Positions 1 to 5,143 of a stretch of 13,346 nt of DNA are shown here, one piece after another. A program made the position numbers and the translations under genes. Below the pieces are notes generated by a model. It saw nothing but the letters and a program-made list of their open reading frames with translations. It was not told the DNA's origin and did not search any database. The stretch covers positions 1 to 13,346 of the forward strand of contig CAYSIX010000105.1 of assembly GCA_964431205.1 (NCBI GenBank). The letters are read 5' to 3'. The DNA comes from CAYSIX01 sp964431205. GTDB lineage: Bacteria; Planctomycetota; Phycisphaerae; Phycisphaerales; Phycisphaeraceae. Each line of letters opens with the position of its first letter. Positions within the stretch are counted from its first letter, which is position 1.

Positions 1-336
1 CGCGATCGCCATCGCCGACCGCGCGTCGTTGCGAAGCACGTTGATGCCCAGCGGAAGCGGCACCGCCTCGGCCAGCCGCCCGGCGATCGCCGTCACGCAC
101 GCGATCGTCTCCGGCGGCACGCGCTCGGCAAAAAACGGCGCATCGCCCAGGTTCTCGACCAGCACGCCGTCCACCCCGCCCTCCGCCAGCGCACGCCCGT
201 CCTCCAGCGCGCGCCGCCGCACCGCCGACCAGTCGCCCTCGTAACGCGGCGAGCCGGGCAGGGGGCGCAGGTGAACCATGCCGATCACCGGGCACGCGAC
301 GCCCGGCCAGATCGCCCGCAACGCGTGAGCCTCCAT
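1..336 (-). CDS. BtpA/SgcQ-family protein, N-terminal part (runs off window edge)
   Basis: Reverse-strand reading from the ATG at 336 is open to the window edge, giving 112 codons with no stop. The protein begins with about 15 residues and then VIGMVHLRPLPGSPRY (residues 17-32). Further on come LAEGGVDGVLVENLGDAPF and PLGINVLRNDARSAMAIA. These are the conserved N-terminal blocks of the BtpA family, a TIM-barrel-like family. Its cyanobacterial namesake affects photosystem I accumulation, but most members, including those of non-phototrophs, have no proven function. The start agrees with family N-termini, although the ribosome site upstream (TAGG) is weak. The C-terminal half lies outside the window. 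The gene is divergent from the RNase Z-like gene. Family assignment is firm; the role here is unknown. Confidence 0.85.
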   Translation of the reverse strand, partial: MEAHALRAIWPGVACPVIGMVHLRPLPGSPRYEGDWSAVRRRALEDGRALAEGGVDGVLVENLGDAPFFAERVPPETIACVTAIAGRLAEAVPLPLGINVLRNDARSAMAIA

Positions 337-390
337 CGCCGCAACCTACCGCGCCGCCACCCTCTCGCCAACGCCGGCTCACCCTTTGGG

Positions 391-419
391 TTGACCCGGC
401 CCCGCGCGACAGCGATACT
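391..419 (+). promoter_or_regulatory. Sigma70-like promoter for the RNase Z-like gene
   Basis: TTGACC (391-396) is followed after exactly 17 bases by GATACT (414-419), matching 5/6 and 4/6 of the -35 and -10 consensus. It lies between divergent genes and points at the gene starting at 632, which would give a leader of about 200 nt. Right after the expected start site a hairpin can form (CGCGGG 422-427 with CCCGCG 436-441, 8-nt loop). A perfect 10-bp palindrome GGCAATTGCC sits at 533-542 in the leader. No experimental support; the long leader is a caution. Confidence 0.4.
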
Positions 420-631
420 TCCGCGGGCGCGCGTTCCCGCGCGACCCCTCGCCGTGATCGACGCCCCCGGCGTCGCTCGTGCCCCGGCCGGGCCGTGGCC
501 GCCCCCGGCATCTGTGGGATCGCTCCCGCAGCGGCAATTGCCATCCCGACGGCTCGTCCACACCGGCGCCCCGCGGTCAGCCACGCCCGCCACGAGCCGC
601 CTTCCCTCACGCTGACCGCGGAGGTCCCGAC

Positions 632-1564
632 ATGCTGCCCAGCGAACCCGCCCGCCGTCCCCAACTGGGCTTCCTCTTCATCCCTCCCTTCCGCGTCCAG
701 GGCATCTCCATCGCCGGCGAAGAGACCTTCGTCCAGGTCCCCGAGCTCGACGTCTGCTTCGACATCGGCCGCGCACCCCGCGCCGCGCTCAGCAGCAAGT
801 TCGTCGCCCTCAGCCACGGCCACATGGACCACTCCGCCGGCATCGCCTACTACTTCTCCCAGCGTCACTTCCAGGGCATGGGCGTCGGCACCCTCGTCTG
901 CCACCCCGACCTCGAGGCCCCCATCCGCCGCCTCATGGACGCCTGGGTCGCCGTCGAGTCCCAACGCACCCCCTACAACATCATCCCCCTCCCGCCCGAC
1001 GAGATGATCGAGATCAAGAACGCCCACCACCTGCGCGCCTGGGCCTCGGCCCACACCGTCCCCTCCCTCGGGTTCACCATCGTCGAGACCCGCTCCAAGC
1101 TCAAGCCCGAGTTCCAGGGCCTGACCCAGGACCAGCTCGTCGAGCTCAAGCAGAAGGGCCAGCAGATCACCCACACCCTCGAGATCCCCCTGGTCAGCTA
1201 CACCGGCGACACCGCCTGGGGCCCGCACTTCGAACGCCCCGACGTCATGGAATCCAAGATCATCATCGCTGAGTGCACCTTCCTCGAGCCCGGCCACCGC
1301 GACCGCGCCGACGTCGGCAAGCACCTGCACCTCGAGCACATCGTCCAACTGCTCGAGCGCAGCTCCGCCGAGGCCATCGTCCTGACCCACCTCTCCCGCC
1401 GCACGAACATGGGCGCCGCCCACAAGGCGATCGAACGCGGCATCCCGCGCCGCCACCGCGACCGCGTCTTCGTGCTCATGGACAGCCGCACCAACCGCCG
1501 CCGCTACGAGCAGCAGCAGGCCGAAGCCGCCGACGGCACCCCACCCCGGGTCGCCTCGCAATAA
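632..1564 (+). CDS. RNase Z-like metallo-beta-lactamase-fold hydrolase
   Basis: Predicted 310-residue zinc hydrolase of the metallo-beta-lactamase superfamily, closest in motif layout to tRNase Z, which cleaves tRNA 3' trailers. The metal-binding motif HGHMDH is at residues 62-67. Further probable ligands are H141 in HTVPSLGF, D193 in SYTGDT and H253 in LTHLSRR, all in the usual RNase Z order. The acidic ECTF (214-217) followed by a GH pair also fits the family. The length matches short-form RNase Z. However, the classical N-terminal PxKxRN loop and the usual exosite stretch are not evident, so the substrate may not be tRNA. The ATG at 632 was chosen because GGAGG (619-623) lies 7 nt upstream; the frame is open further upstream but without family homology. 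The gene is monocistronic by layout. Confidence 0.8.
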   Translation: MLPSEPARRPQLGFLFIPPFRVQGISIAGEETFVQVPELDVCFDIGRAPRAALSSKFVALSHGHMDHSAGIAYYFSQRHFQGMGVGTLVCHPDLEAPIRRLMDAWVAVESQRTPYNIIPLPPDEMIEIKNAHHLRAWASAHTVPSLGFTIVETRSKLKPEFQGLTQDQLVELKQKGQQITHTLEIPLVSYTGDTAWGPHFERPDVMESKIIIAECTFLEPGHRDRADVGKHLHLEHIVQLLERSSAEAIVLTHLSRRTNMGAAHKAIERGIPRRHRDRVFVLMDSRTNRRRYEQQQAEAADGTPPRVASQ

Positions 1565-1567
1565 ACC

Positions 1568-1585
1568 GGCGCGTCGCTACGCGCC
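1568..1585 (+). terminator. Hairpin directly after the RNase Z-like stop codon
   Basis: A perfect 7-bp GC-rich stem (GGCGCGT / ACGCGCC) with a 4-nt loop begins 3 nt after the TAA. Only two T residues follow, so it is not a classical intrinsic terminator. Its position suggests a termination or 3'-end protection role. Confidence 0.35.
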
Positions 1586-1691
1586 TTCGAGTGGCCGCGT
1601 TTCAGCCTCCCCCCGCGAGAGGGCCGGGGCCGAGGGCCGAACGGCGTCGACCTCCGCCACGCCCCCGCCCCTCGCGTCACGAAAGAAACCC
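1586..1691. other. GC-rich spacer with a REP-like fragment
   Basis: Gene-free spacer between the hairpin and the next promoter. At 1606-1650 it contains the pattern CTCCCCCCGCGAGAGGG followed by GGGGCCGAGGG. This resembles one arm of the REP-like units seen near 3247-3322. No coding potential was recognised on either strand. Confidence 0.3.
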
Positions 1692-1720
1692 TCGACCCGC
1701 CCGCCTACGGATGATACAAT
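1692..1720 (+). promoter_or_regulatory. Promoter with extended -10 upstream of the unknown gene
   Basis: TCGACC (1692-1697, 4/6) is separated by 17 bases from TACAAT (1715-1720, 5/6). The -10 is preceded by TG at 1712-1713, giving an extended -10 (TGnTACAAT). It would start transcription near 1727, about 120 nt before the coding region. Downstream, at 1804-1810 and 1814-1820, the heptamer TCCGACA is directly repeated at one helical turn, a possible protein-binding site. Confidence 0.5.
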
Positions 1721-1848
1721 CACCCGCCGTGGAGACCCGCAACCGCTCGGACGAGACGATCCCCCGGCCGATGTTGAGACGGCCGAGCAGCACGATACTG
1801 ATATCCGACACTGTCCGACATCCGGCTGCTAGACGAGGATGGTTCACC

Positions 1849-1872
1849 ATGTCCCTGAAGACACTCTTTTAG
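1849..1872 (+). CDS. 7-codon ORF (MSLKTLF) in frame with the next gene, ended by TAG
   Basis: ATG at 1849 has AGGA at 1836-1839 upstream with a 9-nt spacing, a better ribosome site than the following gene has. It encodes MSLKTLF and stops at TAG (1870-1872). Only TGG separates the stop from the ATG at 1876, in the same frame. Either this is a leader peptide coupling translation into the next gene, or it is the original N-terminus of that gene cut off by an amber mutation. The sequence alone cannot decide. Confidence 0.35.
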   Translation: MSLKTLF

Positions 1873-1875
1873 TGG

Positions 1876-2553
1876 ATGATCGGAAGACGCGGCCTGAATA
1901 CGGTTGAACGAACAGTTCTGGATGCCGTGCGCCGTGAGCTGCCTGAAGAGTTGGCGACAAGGTTTGGATCTCGAGTGGAGTCGATTAATAGGGTACAAAG
2001 GTTGACCAAAGACAAAGAAGTCAACCTATACCACATGAAACGAGGTAAGCCGAGTCGCGATGACCGCCACAGACTGCTGGACACCGATGCAGAGGAGGTG
2101 CTGCTGGCGCGGGTATCGATTGCGGACGGGCGGCACCATCAGGCGGAGGCGAAGGTATGGGTTGTCAAGGGCCACCTCTTTTCGCTCAGCTTCAGCCGCT
2201 CTCCACGAGATCTGGAAGGCGAGGTGCAGGTCTTGGACGTAAAACTGTTTCCTCCGCTCACTCTGCCGCTGCCTCCAGACTACAAGGAGTTAAGCAAAAC
2301 AACATCAGATGCCTCCAGTGCTCAGGGATGGGCAATTCTCGGTCCGGATCAGATCCGAGAGATCGTCCTGGAGGACGGAACCTATTACGCGGTCGCGGAA
2401 CGCCCAAGCTTCGGTGTGCTTGCCGTTCGCGAATCGGATGCCGAATCGCGGTTGTACTTGCTGCTCTTTGAGGACGACCGGGTGGTGCCTTGCGGAACCA
2501 CCCTACGCGATGCCTTGGAGTATGCCGCAAGTGCGGCAGGTGAGGCGACTTGA
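1876..2553 (+). CDS. Hypothetical protein, 225 residues, lower GC than neighbours
   Basis: I do not recognise this protein. It starts with a basic, helical stretch including NTVERTVLDAVRRELPEELATRFGSR, written here only in part: residues 8-18 read NTVERTVLDAV. A beta-rich middle follows at about residues 70-130, with alternating hydrophobics such as AKVWVVKGHLFSLSF. A linker with serines and threonines lies near 140-150. The C-terminal block, about 150-218, includes YYAVAERPSFGVLAVRES and ends in an amphipathic helix. No signal peptide or membrane segment is seen. Base composition and codon use (many A/T third positions) differ from the GC-saturated neighbours, suggesting horizontal acquisition. 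The ATG at 1876 lacks a good ribosome site and may depend on re-initiation after the 7-codon ORF. The C-terminal part loosely recalls SMI1/KNR4-like domains, but this is not supported enough to assign. Confidence 0.6.
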   Translation: MIGRRGLNTVERTVLDAVRRELPEELATRFGSRVESINRVQRLTKDKEVNLYHMKRGKPSRDDRHRLLDTDAEEVLLARVSIADGRHHQAEAKVWVVKGHLFSLSFSRSPRDLEGEVQVLDVKLFPPLTLPLPPDYKELSKTTSDASSAQGWAILGPDQIREIVLEDGTYYAVAERPSFGVLAVRESDAESRLYLLLFEDDRVVPCGTTLRDALEYAASAAGEAT

Positions 2554-2651
2554 CCCGGGGGCCGGCACAGTGTGGGAGACGGACAGTGCAGAACCACGAG
2601 CCATAACCACTGCACCCGACACTTCTACGCCATGCAGGACGCCAACCTGGG

Positions 2652-2681
2652 CCCCCGATCGCCGTCTTGTGCGATCGGGGG
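2652..2681 (+). terminator. Strong hairpin downstream of the unknown gene
   Basis: CCCCCGATCGC (2652-2662) and GCGATCGGGGG (2671-2681) are perfect 11-bp complements around an 8-nt loop. It lies about 100 nt after the stop of the 225-residue protein. There is no T-run on either side, so if it ends transcription it does so without the usual U-tract. It could instead be an end-stabilising or repeat-derived structure. Confidence 0.4.
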
Positions 2682-2857
2682 AGCCGAACACATCATGGGC
2701 CTCGTCGAGGAGCGATCCGGGGGCGGCCGGCTCGTCGAACGTGATGAGTCCACCCCCTGCGCCCGGCGCCAGGTCTTTGCCCAGCCCCGGTATCGCGCCG
2801 ACTTCGACCGCGGCGCCTTGGGGCGCAATCCGAAGGCAAGGCGTCGCTGCCGGGTCA

Positions 2858-2980
2858 GGTGGGACCGGCGTCCCGACGGTCGTCGGTCCGAAGGGCCGAG
2901 TTTCTTTCAGCCTGGTGTCGCGCCCCGCTCCGATCTCTTCGCCGCGGCGCCGCGATGACAGGCGAGACGCCTGTCCCACC
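2858..2980. repeat. MITE-like unit with imperfect terminal inverted repeats
   Basis: The 24 bases at 2858-2881 match the reverse complement of 2957-2980 at 20 of 24 positions; both outer ends read GGTGGGAC inward. The right arm is itself a hairpin: GACAGGCG (2957-2964), loop AGA, CGCCTGTC (2968-2975). From memory, similar hairpins and their translations (GGTGVSPV, DRRDAGPT) recur as dispersed repeats in planctomycete genomes. That recollection should be tested by a within-genome search. Confidence 0.5.
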
Positions 2981-3094
2981 GACTGAGAACCAGAACCCCC
3001 CAGCCTGGCCGACACCTTCACTCTGCAACACCGGGCGCGGGGCTTGACCCGGGAAGAAAGATGGACGTTCTACTTGGTGATGGGATAGGCGTTG

Positions 3095-3343
3095 ATGATC
3101 CACTTCCGCAAAGGCTGCCTGGCTTGGATTGGCTTCGTGTCCTCATTGGTGTTCAGCCCGGCGGCGAACGCATCGCTGACGTGGGGCACAACGTATCGCA
3201 CGATCGAGGCGGCGGCGGAACAGGACGAGGCCGTGGCGTCGCTCGGCCCTCACCCCGGCTCTCTCCGGCGGGAGAGGGAAGCTGTTTCGCCCTCACCCCG
3301 ACCCTCTCCCGGGAGGACAGGGAGAAGAGCGGCGGGTTCGTGA
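3095..3343 (+). pseudogene. Possible secreted-protein gene remnant running into REP repeats
   Basis: From the ATG at 3095 the reading frame gives MIHFRKGCLAWIGFVSS, then LVFSPAANAS. That is a short basic start, a hydrophobic core and an A-x-A-type cleavage site, i.e. a textbook signal peptide ending near residue 24-26. AGG at 3087-3089 could serve as ribosome site. About 20 further residues follow before the frame enters the REP-like repeats and stops near 3343, with a repeat-derived tail. It is most simply read as the 5' end of a gene whose remainder was lost or replaced at the repeat. It could also be chance. Confidence 0.3.
3247..3322. repeat. Two tandem REP-like GC-rich units
   Basis: Two copies beginning CCCTCACCCCG (3247 and 3290) are offset by 43 bp. 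Copy 1 contains CTCTCC-ggcg-GGAGAG (3261-3276), a 6-bp stem. Copy 2 contains the palindromic CTCCCGGGAG with a slightly damaged GGACAGGG arm. Translated, they give ALTPTLSREDREK-type peptides, a familiar artefact of dispersed extragenic repeats in GC-rich bacteria. They lie in the non-coding zone before the acetamidase gene. Confidence 0.65.
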
Positions 3344-3423
3344 GCCCGAGCGATGGGTGCACAGGCTGACGATGCGTGTGAAGATTCCGGAGGTCGTGCG
3401 TGTCCGGCCGCGGCTGATTCCCT

Positions 3424-3448
3424 GATCGGCGTGAGCCAGTCGCCGATC
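3424..3448 (+). other. Hairpin upstream of the acetamidase-family gene
   Basis: GATCGGCG (3424-3431) and CGCCGATC (3441-3448) pair perfectly around a 9-nt loop, about 100 nt before the acetamidase start. No U-tract follows. It may be a leader structure or the end of a lost transcript. No convincing -35/-10 pair was found between it and the gene. Confidence 0.3.
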
Positions 3449-3551
3449 GTGGGGAGCCTGTCAATCGGTCGAGCGGTTGCGCGGCGCGCGGGGGTGCGGA
3501 GCGTGTAAGCTGCGGGTGGCGCGGCGGGCGGCGCTCGGGACTCGCGGGATC

Positions 3552-4502
3552 ATGGCGGAGCATTACCTCGACGACAGCGTGAATCACCCGTTCTGGGATC
3601 GGGACCTGGAGCCGCGGGTGGCGATCGAGCCGGGCGACGTGGTGACGTTCGAGTGTCCCGAGCCGTGCGGGCAGGTGACGCCGGACTGGACGGACGAGGA
3701 CCTGGAGCGTTTCGACCCGGGGCGGGTGCACGCGTTGATCGGGCCGGTGTACGTCAAGGGCGCGCGGCCGGGGGATTCGCTGGAGGTCGAGGTGCTGGGT
3801 TTCGAACACCGCGGGTGGGGCTGGTCGGCGCACATGCGGGGGTTCGGGCTGCTGGCGGAGGAGTTTGATTACAACTACATCCACCATTGGCGGTTGGGGG
3901 ACGGGCGTTGCGAGTTTGGTGTGGGTGGGATCGAGGTGCCGTTGGCGCCGTTCTGCGGGTGCATGGGGGTGGCGCCGGCGGAGGCGGGGCGGCTCAAGAC
4001 GATGCCGCCGCGGCGGAACGGGGGGAACGTGGACGTGCGGGACCTGGTGGCGGGGTCGACGGTGTGGCTGCCGGTGCTGGTCGAGGGTGCGTTGTTCTCG
4101 TGCGGGGACTGCCACGCGGCGCAGGGTCACGGGGAGGTGGGGGGAACGGGGATCGAGTCGCCGATGCGGGTGAGGCTGCGGATCGGGCTGAGGCGGGGGC
4201 GGTCGGTGCCGGAGCTGCAGTACCGGACGCCGGGGCGTGTGGAGCCGGCGGGCCCGCGGCAGGTGACGACGGCGTGCGGGCCGGACCTGCTGGAGAACTC
4301 GCGTCAGGCGTTGCGTTACCTGCTGGACTGGCTGGAGGCCGAGCGGGGGCTGACGCGGAGCCAGGCGCTGGTGCTGGCCAGCGCGGCGGCGGACCTGACG
4401 ATCTGCGAGGTGGTGGACCGGCCGAACTGGCTGGTGTCGGCGTCGATTGAGCTGAGGATATTCGGGTCGGCGGGCGGGTCGGCGGGGTCGCGTGGCGGCT
4501 GA
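3552..4502 (+). CDS. Acetamidase/formamidase family protein
   Basis: 316-residue member of the FmdA/AmdA family (Pfam PF03069), soluble enzymes that hydrolyse formamide, acetamide or related short amides to ammonia and the acid. The N-terminus carries the AIEPGDVVTFE block (residues 24-34), and the family signature CGDCHAAQGHGEVGGTGIE lies at 184-202. Residues near 62-90 hold GPVYVKGARPGDSLEVEVL, another conserved block. Length is normal. The frame is open upstream to a TTG at 3477, but family similarity begins near the ATG at 3552, so that start was chosen despite a weak ribosome site. The third codon position is dominated by G, unlike the C-rich RNase Z-like gene. It ends 78 nt before the Rrf2 gene, which has its own promoter-like site. 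The substrate cannot be told from sequence. Confidence 0.85.
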   Translation: MAEHYLDDSVNHPFWDRDLEPRVAIEPGDVVTFECPEPCGQVTPDWTDEDLERFDPGRVHALIGPVYVKGARPGDSLEVEVLGFEHRGWGWSAHMRGFGLLAEEFDYNYIHHWRLGDGRCEFGVGGIEVPLAPFCGCMGVAPAEAGRLKTMPPRRNGGNVDVRDLVAGSTVWLPVLVEGALFSCGDCHAAQGHGEVGGTGIESPMRVRLRIGLRRGRSVPELQYRTPGRVEPAGPRQVTTACGPDLLENSRQALRYLLDWLEAERGLTRSQALVLASAAADLTICEVVDRPNWLVSASIELRIFGSAGGSAGSRGG

Positions 4503-4517
4503 AATCGTGCGTGCGGG

Positions 4518-4546
4518 TGGAAATGGGACCAGATCGGACCTATATA
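4518..4546 (+). promoter_or_regulatory. Promoter and candidate operator of the Rrf2/suf locus
   Basis: TGGAAA (4518-4523, 4/6) and TATATA (4541-4546) are separated by 17 bases in a conspicuously AT-rich spot. GGACC occurs twice within the spacer (4526-4530 and 4536-4540), exactly one helical turn apart. Rrf2 regulators usually act on their own promoters, so this overlap of a -10 with repeated pentamers is the best operator candidate here. It does not match the E. coli IscR consensus. Confidence 0.5.
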
Positions 4547-4580
4547 TGCTCCGTAAGCCAAGGATCCGGAGACCGCCGCC

Positions 4581-5096
4581 GTGACGCTGAAACTCAACCG
4601 CAAGACGGACTATGCTCTGGTGGCGTTGAGCCACCTGGCCGAGCGGGGGGCGGCGGATGAGCCGTCGGCGATCAGCGCCCGGGAGGTGGCGGACGCGTAC
4701 GACATGCCCCGACCGCTGGTGATGACGATTTTGAAGCAGTTGCACCGAGCGGAGCTGGTGGGTTCGAGCCGGGGGCCGCAGGGCGGCTATTTTCTGGGTC
4801 GGCCGGCGGGCCGGATCACGGTGGGGATGGTGATCGAGGCGGTGGAGGGGCCGTTCCGGTTCGCGCTGTGCTGCGGGGAGGAGCGAGCCGAGGCCGACGC
4901 GTGCCGGGCGTGTGAGCTGATGGGCCGGTGCCCGATCGGCGAGTCGATCCGTCGGCTGAGCGAGCGGATCGAGACGCTGCTGGACTCGGTGACGATCGAG
5001 GACCTGATCCACGGGCGGGTCGAGCCGCCGGGCGACGAAGCCGGTTCGACGGCCCGAACGATGCGTCACGGGTTACCCGTGACGTCGGCGACGTGA
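4581..5096 (+). CDS. Rrf2-family Fe-S-sensing transcription regulator of the SUF locus
   Basis: 171-residue winged-helix protein. The DNA-binding domain covers about residues 1-80: KTDYALVALSHLAE (8-21), a recognition helix around 38-56 and the wing SSRGPQGGYFL (62-72). Cysteines C97, C98, C108, C111 and C117 form the cluster-binding segment seen in IscR and in SUF-linked Rrf2 regulators, which measure Fe-S status and switch suf transcription. There are five cysteines rather than the usual three, so the exact ligands are uncertain. The GTG start at 4581 is supported by GGAG (4568-4571) with a 9-nt spacing. sufB begins 47 nt after its stop. The last residues, about 156-171, are encoded over a near-perfect palindrome and look like a low-conservation tail. 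Confidence 0.9.
   Translation: MTLKLNRKTDYALVALSHLAERGAADEPSAISAREVADAYDMPRPLVMTILKQLHRAELVGSSRGPQGGYFLGRPAGRITVGMVIEAVEGPFRFALCCGEERAEADACRACELMGRCPIGESIRRLSERIETLLDSVTIEDLIHGRVEPPGDEAGSTARTMRHGLPVTSAT
5064..5084 (+). promoter_or_regulatory. Perfect palindrome between the Rrf2 gene and sufB
   Basis: Ten bases on each side (CGTCACGGGT / ACCCGTGACG) pair perfectly around a central T. The site is inside the 3' end of the Rrf2 coding region, 60 bp before the sufB start. A second, overlapping inverted repeat ACGTC-ggc-GACGT lies at 5082-5094. As DNA it could be an operator. As RNA the two hairpins are mutually exclusive, an attenuator-like arrangement. Role unknown. Confidence 0.45.
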
Positions 5097-5108
5097 GCGA
5101 CGAGAAGT

Positions 5109-5134
5109 TTGAGAGTTAAGTTCAAGCATAAGGA
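5109..5134 (+). promoter_or_regulatory. AT-rich sufB leader with ribosome binding site
   Basis: A short AT-rich stretch with a weak dyad, TTGA (5109-5112) and TCAA (5122-5125), precedes the sufB ribosome site AAGGA (5130-5134), which is 9 nt before the ATG. The dyad is a secondary candidate for Rrf2 binding. No good -10 follows it. Confidence 0.35.
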
Positions 5135-5143
5135 TCGCGGCAG

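Larger units (their letters stand above)
2554..3551. other. Approx. 1 kb region without a convincing intact gene
   Basis: No ORF on either strand looks like a genuine complete gene. The stretch holds a strong 11-bp hairpin (2652-2681), a MITE-like unit with inverted ends (2858-2980), a short signal-peptide-like ORF remnant (from 3095), two REP-like units (3247-3322) and an 8-bp stem hairpin (3424-3448). It is bounded on the left by the 11-mer CTTGACCCGGG (2549-2559), which recurs at 3043-3053. The mix of repeats and remnants suggests an insertion and decay zone. Confidence 0.6.

Noticed and set aside
479..631. N-terminal extension of the RNase Z-like protein
   Set aside because: Low-complexity P/R-rich residues upstream of a good GGAGG-ATG start at 632.
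1273..1872. 199-codon plus-strand ORF
   Set aside because: Mostly an out-of-frame reading of the RNase Z-like gene; only its last seven codons (MSLKTLF) are of interest and are listed separately.
2503..3021. 172-codon minus-strand ORF across the gene-poor zone
   Set aside because: It overlaps the end of the 225-residue gene and the MITE-like unit. Its first 50 residues are translated repeat. The middle (GAIPGLGKDLAPGAGGG) looks faintly protein-like, but no family or ribosome site was recognised.
3477..3511. Promoter for the acetamidase gene (TTGCGC with TAAGCT)
   Set aside because: The spacing is 23 nt and the -10 match is poor.
3477..3551. N-terminal extension of the acetamidase from a TTG
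   Set aside because: The extra 25 residues are R/A/G-rich with no family similarity; the ATG at 3552 fits the family start.
3153..5069. 638-codon open frame on the minus strand
   Set aside because: It lies antisense to the acetamidase and Rrf2 genes, with proline/arginine-rich composition. It is a GC-driven shadow.
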